DNA from: Dromaius novaehollandiae
Lineage: Eukaryota; Chordata; Aves; Casuariiformes; Dromaiidae
Assembly (NCBI RefSeq): GCF_036370855.1
Contig: NC_088098.1
Location: 39,187,981 to 39,251,980, forward strand
DNA: 64,000 bases
Direction of reading: 5' to 3'
Made by a program: the position numbers and the translations under genes. Position 1 is the stretch's first letter. Every line of letters begins with the position of its first letter. Below the pieces are notes generated by a model, which had not been told where the DNA came from, did not search any database, and was given only the letters and a program-made list of their open reading frames with translations. Below are positions 50,101 through 57,300 of the stretch, piece by piece.

Positions 50101-50675
50101 AACTCAGATTACTTCACAGGACTGTCTCTTAGCATTAGCAGTAGTGCCGGGGGCACTTCTAAGCTTGAGCTGCAGACAGGTAAGAAGCCTCATTCCTTGC
50201 TTTGGCTCCACAAGCCAATATGCCATGGGCATAGCAGGGTGGGGTGGCCGCACTGGGGCATCCCCAGCGAAGCTGCCCCGAGTGAGGGGAGCGTGACCGG
50301 GGGTGGGGGGGGGGGGGGGGGACGTGACCGGGGGGGCGGGAAGGGACATGCCACCCGCCTCGGCCGGGACTGGCCCTCCGCGGTCCGGGACGGGGCCTCC
50401 CCCCGCACAGGGGACGAGGGACAACGTGGCTCCAGCCCAGCGCCGAGGACTGGTTCCCCCCGGCTGCGGCGCCGCGCCGCTGCCCGCCCGCCGGGCGCGC
50501 GGGGGACCGTTAAACGGCCGGCGCAGGTGAGCGCGAGGAGGGCAGGCAGCGCCCCGCGACCCCCCCTTCCGCGCCCGCTCACCTTCTGCGCCCCCTCTGC
50601 CGCTCCGTCCGCGCGGCCCCGCCGCGCCGGCCGGCCGCCCGCCAGGTCCCGTAGCGACAAGCAGCTCGCCTCCAT
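32232..50675 (-). CDS. E2F7: E2F7, atypical E2F transcription factor (12 coding exons, 935 aa)
   Basis: This is the complete coding region of E2F transcription factor 7. Joining 50675-50583, 47174-46899, 44821-44653, 42193-41909, 41298-41140, 40071-39934, 39102-38914, 38306-38222, 37415-36875, 35990-35720, 34170-33746 and 32408-32232 gives 2,808 nt, that is 935 codons plus TAA. Every join uses GT-AG and keeps phase. Human E2F7 is about 911 residues. The protein carries two E2F winged-helix DNA-binding domains, about residues 143-212 and 275-369, each ending in an RR-(I/L)-YDI recognition helix ([14 protein letters not shown] and [13 protein letters not shown]). As in the family, there is no leucine-zipper/marked-box segment for DP pairing and no RB-binding transactivation domain. 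Family knowledge: nuclear repressor of E2F target genes, working as a homodimer or with E2F8. A PVDLS motif (residues 50-54) fits CtBP binding. The [11 protein letters not shown] and TPERNPITP segments match E2F7 rather than E2F8. Exon ends are eye-called, and the exon 8 donor is the least certain. Confidence 0.95.
32409..33745 (-). other. E2F7: E2F7 intron 12
   Basis: A GTAAGT...TAG intron of 1,337 bp. It is AT-rich and I see nothing further in it. Confidence 0.85.
33746..34170 (-). CDS. E2F7: E2F7 exon 12, residues 736-877
   Basis: The acceptor is CTTTGGTTAG|GATTAA and the donor CAGCAG|GTAAGT (ends in phase 0). It encodes [55 protein letters not shown] and [16 protein letters not shown]. 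These match the ordered blocks of the Ser/Pro-rich C-terminal half of mammalian E2F7. Confidence 0.94.
34171..35719 (-). other. E2F7: E2F7 intron 11
   Basis: A GTAAGG...TAG intron of 1,549 bp without recognised features. Confidence 0.85.
35720..35990 (-). CDS. E2F7: E2F7 exon 11, residues 646-736
   Basis: The acceptor is TTTTTGCTTAG|GAGCCC and the donor ACTGCTG|GTAAGG (phase 0 to 1). It encodes an acidic, Glu/Ser/Thr-rich segment that ends [20 protein letters not shown], matching mammalian [20 protein letters not shown]. Apart from this end the exon has diverged. Confidence 0.9.
35991..36874 (-). other. E2F7: E2F7 intron 10
   Basis: A GTAAAG...TAG intron of 884 bp without recognised features. 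Confidence 0.85.
36875..37415 (-). CDS. E2F7: E2F7 exon 10, residues 465-645
   Basis: The acceptor is CTTTTTTTAG|GAATAA and the donor CCCAAG|GTAAAG (ends in phase 0). It encodes a Pro/Ser-rich C-terminal region with recognisable islands: [38 protein letters not shown] and VPLSLVVPK. These correspond to YCVNPLAHPVF, SASLFMLYGSLQE, EPATKRQ and PLSLVMPK in mammalian E2F7. The rest is poorly conserved. Confidence 0.93.
38222..38306 (-). CDS. E2F7: E2F7 exon 9, residues 437-465
   Basis: This short 85-nt exon has the acceptor TTCTTTCAG|CTTGTA and the donor ATTAG|GTAAGT. It encodes [20 protein letters not shown] and QKIEEDI, matching the mammalian GSLAAVYRQKIEDN segment. It starts in phase 1 and ends in phase 2, so both junctions constrain the reading frame. 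It is open only in the frame that continues exon 8. Confidence 0.9.
38914..39102 (-). CDS. E2F7: E2F7 exon 8, residues 374-437
   Basis: The acceptor is ATACCTTCAG|ATGAGC, with a rather weak pyrimidine tract. The preferred donor is AAGCAAG|GTAACT (phase 1). It encodes a divergent segment whose middle ([22 protein letters not shown]) aligns with the mammalian ARHGSFN...QRKVNSEPSS region. A second in-phase donor lies 12 nt downstream at 38902/38901 and would add four residues (see findings). Confidence 0.82.
39934..40071 (-). CDS. E2F7: E2F7 exon 7, residues 328-374, recognition helix of DBD2
   Basis: The acceptor is TTTTTGTTAG|CAAAGG and the donor GACGG|GTAACT (phase 1). It encodes [20 protein letters not shown] and [19 protein letters not shown], the recognition helix and wing of DBD2. 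This is the most conserved block of atypical E2Fs. It ends with the less conserved EFRGKT. Confidence 0.95.
41060..41097. repeat. T38 homopolymer in E2F7 intron 6
   Basis: Thirty-eight consecutive T bases on the plus strand form a poly(A) run in the sense of the gene, starting 42 bp after the exon 6 donor. No retroposon body is evident next to it. It is probably length-polymorphic or length-uncertain in the assembly. Confidence 0.9.
41140..41298 (-). CDS. E2F7: E2F7 exon 6, residues 275-328, first half of DBD2
   Basis: The acceptor is GTAACACAG|CATCTG and the donor TTTAAAA|GTAAGG (phase 1). It encodes [20 protein letters not shown] and then the second helix region ([20 protein letters not shown]) of the second winged-helix domain. 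The donor lies 42 bp from a 38-base homopolymer that is A in the sense of the gene. Confidence 0.96.
41909..42193 (-). CDS. E2F7: E2F7 exon 5, residues 180-275, recognition helix of DBD1 and linker
   Basis: The acceptor is TTAAAACAG|GAGTTG and the donor CTCTG|GTAAGA (phase 1 at both ends). It encodes [20 protein letters not shown], which is the DNA-contacting recognition helix of DBD1, then the wing ([12 protein letters not shown]). A charged, Gln/Glu/Lys-rich linker between the two DNA-binding domains follows and ends [11 protein letters not shown]. Confidence 0.96.
42194..44652 (-). other. E2F7: E2F7 intron 4
   Basis: A GTATGT...CAG intron of 2,459 bp. It contains the MIR-like remnant near 43,135-43,235 and otherwise nothing recognised. 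Confidence 0.85.
43135..43235 (+). mobile_element. MIR / CORE-SINE remnant in E2F7 intron 4
   Basis: The words TCTGTTTACCCATCTGGAAA, ATATGGATAATACTTACC and TGGATATTAGAATAAAC follow the MIR 3' half (TTTCCCCATCTGTAAAATGGGGATAATA...). It lies antisense to E2F7 transcription. The boundaries are approximate. Confidence 0.5.
44653..44821 (-). CDS. E2F7: E2F7 exon 4, residues 124-180, first half of DBD1
   Basis: The acceptor is TTTTTAACAG|TATGAT and the donor CTTG|GTATGT (phase 1). It encodes [20 protein letters not shown] and then the first helices of the first winged-helix domain ([26 protein letters not shown]). It matches mammalian E2F7 almost residue for residue. Confidence 0.96.
44822..46898 (-). 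other. E2F7: E2F7 intron 3
   Basis: A GTGAGA...CAG intron of 2,077 bp. It has A-rich stretches near 45,540-45,560. Nothing else is recognised. Confidence 0.85.
46899..47174 (-). CDS. E2F7: E2F7 exon 3, residues 32-123
   Basis: The acceptor is TTTTTAATAG|GAAAAC and the donor TTACAG|GTGAGA; both ends are phase 0. It encodes the N-terminal regulatory region, beginning [19 protein letters not shown]. The segment includes PVDLSKQK (PxDLS type, residues 50-54), known in this family as a CtBP contact. [10 protein letters not shown] and [11 protein letters not shown] follow; these are conserved E2F7/E2F8 blocks with proline-directed phosphorylation-type sites. Confidence 0.95.
47175..50582 (-). other. 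E2F7: E2F7 intron 2
   Basis: This is the largest intron, 3,408 bp, GTGAGC...TAG. Its first 340 bp lie in the CpG island and include the G17 run. The rest is AT-rich with no recognised gene or repeat. Confidence 0.85.
50305..50321. repeat. G17 homopolymer in CpG island
   Basis: Seventeen consecutive G bases on the plus strand are flanked by further G runs (GGGGGT before; GACGTGACCGGGGGGGCGGG after). The stretch can form G-quadruplex structures. It lies in intron 2 of E2F7, about 260 bp from the exon 2 donor. Confidence 0.85.
50583..50675 (-). CDS. E2F7: E2F7 coding exon 1 (exon 2), residues 1-31
   Basis: It encodes the start [14 protein letters not shown], which matches the recalled mammalian start MEVNCLTLKDL, and ends with GAQK before the donor AAG|GTGAGC. 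The ATG is the first base of the exon, so its upstream Kozak bases are supplied by exon 1 (CAG). The rest is rich in Ala, Gly and Arg because it lies in the CpG island. It ends in phase 0. Confidence 0.88.
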
Positions 50676-50820
50676 CTGCAACGGCGCAAGCGAGAAGGCG
50701 CTTTTAACCCACCTCGTTTAAAAAAAAAAGCAACGGAAAAAAAAAAGAATTAAAAGAAATTACGCCCGCCCCGGAGCCGGCCCTCCCCTTTCCCCCGCGG
50801 GGCTGCGCTCCCCAACGGGC

Positions 50821-50860
50821 GGCGCGGCGCGGCGCGGTGCGGTGCGGTGCAGTGCGGTGA
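50821..50860. repeat. GGCGC/GGTGC pentamer tandem repeat in E2F7 intron 1
   Basis: Eight consecutive 5-bp units are seen: three GGCGC, three GGTGC, then AGTGC and GGTGA. The array ends 21 bp from the intron 1 donor. It is likely to vary in length between individuals and to be prone to sequencing error. Confidence 0.85.
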
Positions 50861-50881
50861 GGCGGCCGCGGCGCCCCTCAC

Positions 50882-50986
50882 CTGCGCGGCCGGGCCCGGG
50901 GCCGGGGCGCTGCGGGGGCGGCGCGCGGCTCTGCCGCCCGCCGCTCCCACCAGGCGCTAAAGCCCCCGTTCTGGCGCCCTGAGCCA
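50882..50986 (-). other. E2F7: E2F7 untranslated exon 1 (5' end approximate)
   Basis: A GC-rich leader exon is inferred because the coding ATG sits immediately after a good acceptor (pyrimidine-rich tract, then GTTGCAG|ATGG at 50676/50675). The nearest strong upstream donor is CAG|GTGAGG at 50882/50881, giving a 206-bp intron 1. The 5' end is not visible in sequence. It is placed near the start of the segment lying just downstream of the two CCAAT boxes. If transcription starts upstream of 50987, the leader contains an ATG there in strong context (see findings). Confidence 0.55.
50953..50961 (-). promoter_or_regulatory. E2F-like site at the start region of E2F7
   Basis: The minus strand reads TTTAGCGCC, one change from TTTSGCGC, lying inside or just ahead of exon 1. 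A GGCGCC core lies 12 bp upstream at 50973-50978. The two together could form a composite E2F element at the start site. Confidence 0.4.
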
Positions 50987-51002
50987 TCGCTGCGCGAGCC
51001 GG

Positions 51003-51010
51003 CCAATCAG
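51003..51010. promoter_or_regulatory. CCAAT box (proximal)
   Basis: CCAATCAG is on the plus strand, so it is an inverted CCAAT (CTGATTGG) relative to E2F7. Together with the copy at 51047-51054 it forms a pair spaced 44 bp apart. Paired inverted CCAAT boxes that bind NF-Y just upstream of the start are typical of TATA-less cell-cycle promoters. Confidence 0.6.
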
Positions 51011-51046
51011 GCGCGGCCCGCCGGGGAGCCCTCGCCGCCCGGCCCG

Positions 51047-51054
51047 CCAATCAG
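51047..51054. promoter_or_regulatory. CCAAT box (distal)
   Basis: This is an identical CCAATCAG, 44 bp from the proximal copy and in the same orientation. That is about four helical turns, which fits cooperative NF-Y binding. Confidence 0.6.
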
Positions 51055-51220
51055 CGCGCGGCGAGACGGCGCGTGGCGGCGCGGCGCGGGACGACGCTCC
51101 CGCCCGCGCGGGGCCGCTTCGCTCCTTTTCCGCGCGCGGGCGCCGCCGGCCCGGCTCGGCCCGCCCTCCCCCCACCCCCGCAGCCCGCCGCGCGGGACCG
51201 CGCCGCGCCGGCCGTTGGCG

Positions 51221-51229
51221 GGCGGGAAA
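51221..51229 (-). promoter_or_regulatory. Consensus E2F site upstream of E2F7
   Basis: The minus strand reads TTTCCCGCC, a perfect match to the E2F consensus TTTSSCGC family, about 240 bp upstream of the inferred first exon. E2F7 is known to be an E2F1-induced and self-repressed gene, so a site here is expected. Occupancy is inferred. Confidence 0.6.
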
Positions 51230-51420
51230 CGGTCGCTGCGGGCGAGGGGGGACGGGCGGGGAGCAGATGGCGCCGGGAGGGGCCGCGGGTCCCCCCCGCT
51301 CACTGAGGGGGCAATTCTCGAGGGGAAAGGCGGTGTGCGGGGGGGAATCCCTGCGGTTTTGGCGTCTCGTGGGGGAGGAAAGGCCGAGGCAGCGTGACGC
51401 GAGGTCACCGGTTAACGGAA

Positions 51421-54400
51421 AAATGAAATTTCGGTAGGTTGGTGACTGTTTTTGTGGAAAGCAGCAGCCCTGCGCTACCTGGTTTTGCACACCCACCGCC
51501 CCAAAGCGCTGGTTCAGGCTTCCCTCGAGTGCGGGCAGGCCTCGGGGGTGCACCCACGGTGCAGTGTGTGGTCGCTGCTGCTGCTCACCTGCCTGGGATG
51601 CTGCCCGGGGGCTCCTGTCGTCCTGCCCTTGTTTTTTAGTTTGCCCTATTTGATTACTTGATATTAGGAAAAAAATGGTAGAAAATGTCAAAATAATGGA
51701 TTTCTGCTATGCAGAAGTACTTTAAACTTGAAAGAGGGTTGCTCTAAGCTTGAAATCGTGTCTGAAAAAATTCCTCCGTGCAGTGTAACTAATTTTGATT
51801 TTTAGATTGAGTTTGTACTTAAGATAATTATTTTTGTCATGCTAATGACAGACATGCTGGAGCATTATTCCTGTCTTGTTTTGTTGTAGGAGGATTTCCT
51901 TCTCAAATCACTCATGGCTTAGTAATGAGTCGTCACAGAAGAAGAACGCCCATATGCAGTTCTGATAATTTTTAAAGTTACTCATTTCTTAATAATTAAT
52001 TTTGGGGAAAGGAAAAAAACATTTTTCAATAGGGAGGCAGATAACAGGTAAATATTAAGTCTTGGGCATGAATTTTAATTTTTCATTTTTAGCCTTCTCT
52101 AATTTCTTTCCAGCAAGTTCCAGTGCACCACAGTTTGTTGAACAGAGTGAAATATAAACTCCTCAAGAACCCCTTAATTAAAAAAAATAAAGTCCTTTAC
52201 GCTTTCAGGCTTTGGTCTTCCTATTGTCTAGAGGAAAATTAATCCCATGATTGCAAAGCATATCTTTGCAGTATATGTTTGCATGCAGAGCAGTTATATA
52301 TGTAGGAAGGGACATTCCCAGTAAGCTACTACTGCTCTGACTCACAGGAACTCTGAAAACAGACTCCTGAGAATCGTAAGAGATGCAGAGTCATGGAAAA
52401 TCTAGACAAGAATCCTGCATCGCAGTCCAACATGCCCAGGCATGGACCCTAGGCTGAGGCCAAGAAAGAGAGAAAAAAAGTTTAGCAGCTGGGAACCTGT
52501 TTGTGTGCTGCATCCCCGGTGATACGAAAATGCCATCTGGCCCGTTTGGTCCATGTACTTAGAAAGCAGTGACTTTGCAAAATGCATTTCCAGACCTTTA
52601 TCTTAGATCTGTCACAAGCAATTGTACATCCACTGCCAATTATTAAAATCCGTGATAAAGTAGTATATGCTGTGAAAGTTGGTAGGTCTAACTGCATTCG
52701 CAGCTCTACTACAGTGATTTTCTGATTAACAGCTTAACAGCGCTTAGGGCCTTAATGTTTGAATCACTTGGTGAAATTCTATGGAATGAGCATGCAGGAG
52801 GTCATGTTTAATGACTGTAGTACTTTTGATATAATTGCTTCTGGCCCTAAAAATCTGAGCATTTTTAAGTGATTAAATAAACATACCTATAGGTTGGCAT
52901 GAGACCAGAGAAGCGTAAGTCCAGATACTTGTCAGCATCAAATACAGATAGACTATATAGGTCATACAGCACATTCCATTTACGATGTTACTGAGTTGTA
53001 ATATCTCCATTTCGCCGTTGGAACGGACCTGGGGTCTTTAATAGATGCTCAAGACCTGTGGTTTTTCTTTCTTACTCTACGTTAAAGTTGTCTCTGAATA
53101 TAAATTGCATACTACTAAAGCCCTTTACAAGTCATTAAGAGAGGACTAATTTGAATTAGGTTTGACACCTTCATTTAGTTTTGCTGATGGTTTACATGTC
53201 CACTAATCTTGGCAGCCGGACTGCTTACTACATCTAGGCTGAAATTATGTAATAGCTCTGTTCTGGAAAAGCCGCAGTCTGTTAAAGAGGACACGTGTGA
53301 GTTAGATATCCGACAAACAGAAATCAAGCCTGTTTGCTCAGTGAAATTCAGCCCTTGGGGCAGATCGAGACAGAGTCGTGGAGCCCACCATGGGGACAAG
53401 TGCAGGCAGAAAGAGACAGAGATAGACATGCAGTGCTTCTGTGTTTTAACAGGGATGCAAGAATCCACCTTGGCACCAGGTACAGTACAGAACATGAAAG
53501 TGCTCGTGTTGTGTATGCAGACCAGGGTGGGAGAAGATGAGTAACGTAACATCAGATTGGCAGCTGTGGGAGCAGCAGCGGGGGTGAAGGAACAGTGGCT
53601 GCTGGTTTAGTCTGAGAAGATTAGGTGTATTTAGACTGGAGAAGCCACTTTGCTGGGAGATACTGGCAGTAATTTGGATATAGTAATTATTCTGCAATGT
53701 GGAATTGAAAATGTTCAGAATTAGCAAATTAATTTTAAGCTATTATACAATGTAAGGCACAAATATATACTATATTTGTTAATCAATGCTAATTTTTCCT
53801 TAAGATCAATATACATTATTAAAATGAATTTAATAAGCTAGCTAGTTGTCTAGTGAAATAAACACCCAAATCTCCTCTGATAATGAAATGCAAACTCTAT
53901 TTAGTATATTGCAAGGTAACAGGAACAGAAATAACACTACCTTTCCCTTCCTGCCTGTAGCAACTGAAAGAAGCTTACTGATTCTAAGATTAATTATTGC
54001 AGCTGTATACACACACATCATTATATGCTCTAAGATTTTATATCTACCTCTATATCTTATGTGCACAGATCATCTACTACACCTGGAAGGAATGAGTTAA
54101 AAATTAGACTACTAAATTTAAATAGAAATACCTCTTCTTTAATTTTTTCATTATATAACTTCATTACAGGACCCACAAAAACCTGTAAGATTATTTACAA
54201 TTTTGTGTAAATGATATATGGATGAATGTATATTTTTTTCTATATTTAACATGAATACTACTAAGAAGTAAACATTCCCATTGAAGTTTTTTAACTTGTT
54301 GCCAGCCTTGAAAATACAGTATTTCATCCAAGACAGAGGCGAAAGTGCAATTCTATGTGATAGATAGCCAATACCTTTGGCACAGGAGATGGATAAAAAC

Positions 54401-56989
54401 AAATCATATCAATGTGTTAGTGTTCCAACAGTAATTTCCATCACAGAATGGGAAATAATTTTGAAGACATCAGTCACGTTAAACCTGTATGACTTCTTGT
54501 AACACAAAAAAAATAAGACTGCTCAAAGACCTGATAGTTCCTCTCCTTTCTTCTTCTCTCCCCAGCTGTCTCTTCTTATGAGCTCAGTTATTCTGGAAAG
54601 GATATTTCTCTAACAATTTTGGCTGACATTTGGAAGTTCAGCCAGTAGGCTCAAAAGCTATAGATGAGGAAGAGACAGATCCCCACACAGATCAAATTGT
54701 CTGTTTGAATTTCCATCAAAAACCAGACTGAGTCATCAAACTGCTGAGCCATCAGGGAATTTGTAGATACCAGAGTGAGTCACCAGTGAAGTTACCAGTG
54801 TGCCTGATGTCTGCTGCCCATCATTTCCCAAGATACTGCTGCCTTGGGCTCTGGCTCATCCCGGGGGATGTTCCCACCCTTCAGTGACTTCAGGCTGCCT
54901 TGGGCTAGGTGTGTTCTGCATGGACGTGGACAGTAACCGTGACTGTGTGACATTCAAAACCAGCCAAAGAGGTTGTATTAGAAGTGATCCTATGAACATT
55001 TGGCATTATTTGCCATGGCTAAAATACAGAAGCAGGGCTGGGAGCAGGACCTGGACCCAGCACGGCCCTTGTCACTGTGCTGCGGTGCCACGTGCTTTCG
55101 AAGCTTGCATTCATTGCAATACAGAGCTGCAGCTCTAACTGGGGAAACAGAGAAGAGTAACAAACGACGAAAGTAGACCGCAGCCGGGTAGCTCAGGTAA
55201 ACAACAGGTAGGTTATACAAGTTTGAATGCATTCCAGTAGAGGAAGGCATTGAGTAAGTCTCCCATTTTCTTAGTGCTCTAATTGCTTAACTGTTTTATC
55301 AGTACAATTGCTTTGTCCCTTGGCTCTGCCTTATTTATAGAAAAGAGGAAGCAATTTCCCTGGATTCAAATGAGGAGAGAGCTGTTGGTGTTTCACCTGA
55401 GGCTACAAGTTGGTAGGAGAGGTTCAGCTCCCTCTCTGCTGCCTTTCCCATTGCCCAACATAGGTGTGGCCTTGCTCGGGGTTGTGAATGCTGCGCACAG
55501 GAGACAGCCGGTTCTCTGCCTGCAGTGCACTTGGGCACTGCAGCAGGTTTGAGAAACCCCTTCTGGGAGCTGAGCAACTGGCTTGGCAGTGCCTCAGTTC
55601 TTTTATGGGTCTGATCTCAAGTAACTTGCCAGAGGTCACATGAGAAAGTAGGTAGCTCACTAAATCATCTCCCTCTTGAATCACGTTGCACTTGAAAATC
55701 CCTTCCAGTTGCTGTTTTTATTGAATGCTGAATCTTTCACCAAGGTAGCATTTACAGTTGCAGTGATTCTTAGATACTGAAATAAAATAGCTGTTAATGA
55801 TCAGCTGTTTGTAAGATTACTCCTCTCTGAATGAGACATAGTTTGCTTAATATGCCATACCATAAACCTTCTCTGCTAGGGCTTCTGATTTTCCAACAAA
55901 ATATAATGGGCAAAGAGTCAATATCTCTAACATAAAGCAATTATTAAATTATTAAAGCAATTATTAAAGTGTTATGTGGTGATGCTGGAAAGACACAATA
56001 ATAGTTGGTTGAAACCCTGTCTTCCTGGGCCTCTAACATCTTTACCCTGACAGCCCTCAATCTAAAAGATAAGGGATTGTGGATATCTTTTGGCTGCTGT
56101 TTCTGTGTCACAGAGACAAGAGTGTGTAACACCTCTCTCTGTCTTTCCAGGTTACCTTCAGTGGAAAGTGTTTTAAGTATCTCTGTTTAGCATGTTCAGT
56201 CTTACCCGCAGGAGAATCAGAACCTCACAGTATGGGATGCTTTTCAGACATGAGACCACACATCTCCCACACAACTACAGTCTCCATTGATTCAAGTTAA
56301 ATCCTAGAGCTGTATGTTTGGGGCTTTTTTTTTTTTTTTTTGGAATATCAATAAAACACCAATACCCAACCATTTCTGCCCCAAATTCACAGGGAAGATT
56401 TGTTATTTCATAGATCCATTTGTAATTTAACTCAAAGAAGGATGCAGTCTGTACTGTAAATATTCAAAAATGCTCTCTAGTCGTCATATGCTACCATTTC
56501 ATTGTGCAAAATAGTTCAGCAAGTGGTTTCCTCCATGGACCCGCCACCTGAAAGTCCAGCTTTTTGAAATAGCAGTAAAAAAGAGCGCCAAATACCTCCT
56601 TACAGATGAGTGTAAGTGATTTCAGTTCAAAAACAGGACAACAGTCCTCACTCAGTCATTTTTAAATGGGGCCAAACATGGGAAATACGAGTTTGAAAAA
56701 CAGAATCTTACCTGAAAATTATGACTGTAAGTGTTATAACAGAAGTCCCAATATGACCTAGTAGTGTGCTACCAAGAGAATTCTGTGAGAACTGTTATAG
56801 TCAGTAATGCAATGTATCCACAAAATATCCTCTAATGTAGGAATAAAATCAAGAGATGGGCAAGCAAGAAGAAGCAAGTCACATGCTTCTTAGTTTTGTA
56901 GCACAGTAATCCTGGCAAAGACTGCCGTACACGCTCCTGCCTCATTTCATTACTCTGCCCTGTGTACTTTGATCTTACATGTTTGTCCC
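51421..56989. other. Intergenic sequence upstream of E2F7
   Basis: After the CpG island the sequence becomes AT-rich. I find no exon with splice support and no recognised protein similarity. Open frames near 53,209-53,544 and 54,800-55,138 look like chance. Words near 55,612-55,650 (AAGTAACTTGCCAGAGGTCA) may be a faint MIR-type remnant. Confidence 0.5.
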
Positions 56990-57300
56990 TAGATTATAAA
57001 GCCAGAGGTATCATTCGATCATCTGGTCTGACCTGCTGTATATTGCAGGCTGTTAAATTTCATTCATTATCCTTGTATTGATCCTGAGAACTTCTGTTTG
57101 GCTGAAGCCTGTGTTCCAGAGAAGCCTGAGGTATTGATCTGAAGACAACAAAAGACTGTGAATCCATCATTTCCATTGCTATTTGTTTAAATATTATCCC
57201 ATTCTCCCTATTAAAATTTGTTCATTAATTCTAATTGGATTTTGTCTGGCTTCAGTTTCAAGCCATTGGTTCTTGTTATGCTTTTCTACCCTAAACTGCA
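56990..57300 (-). mobile_element. Ancient CR1-type LINE 3' end
   Basis: In the minus sense the left end reads CAGGTCAGACCAGATGATCG, the usual CR1 3' end. Moving rightward in the plus sense it shows the complement of a typical sauropsid CR1 3' segment: GAATCCATCATTTCC, TTGTCTGGCTTCAGTTTCAA and GCCATTGGTTCTTGTTATGC. It is strongly diverged and lacks coding capacity. The right boundary is uncertain. Confidence 0.7.

Larger units (their letters stand above)
50240..51420. promoter_or_regulatory. E2F7: CpG island and E2F7 promoter
   Basis: This segment is very rich in G, C and CpG, in sharp contrast to both flanks. It spans the inferred first exon, the first coding exon and the upstream region. 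I see no TATA box. This is the usual architecture of a cell-cycle-regulated E2F-family promoter. Long open frames across it on both strands are a by-product of the lack of A/T-rich stop codons. Confidence 0.85.

Noticed and set aside
32232..50675. Possibility that the gene is E2F8 rather than E2F7
   Set aside because: The N-terminal blocks ([26 protein letters not shown]), the exon 5 linker and the C-terminal TPKSI...[12 protein letters not shown]...QRRLEI match E2F7, not E2F8.
50197..50721. 174-codon plus-strand open frame antisense to E2F7 exon 2
   Set aside because: It is a GC-driven shadow of the CpG island with a poly-Gly stretch from the G17 run. There is no independent support.
50957..51691. 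244-codon minus-strand open frame across the CpG island upstream of E2F7
   Set aside because: Its Arg/Pro/Ala-rich composition is what random CpG-island DNA gives, it crosses the promoter, and it has no recognised domain.
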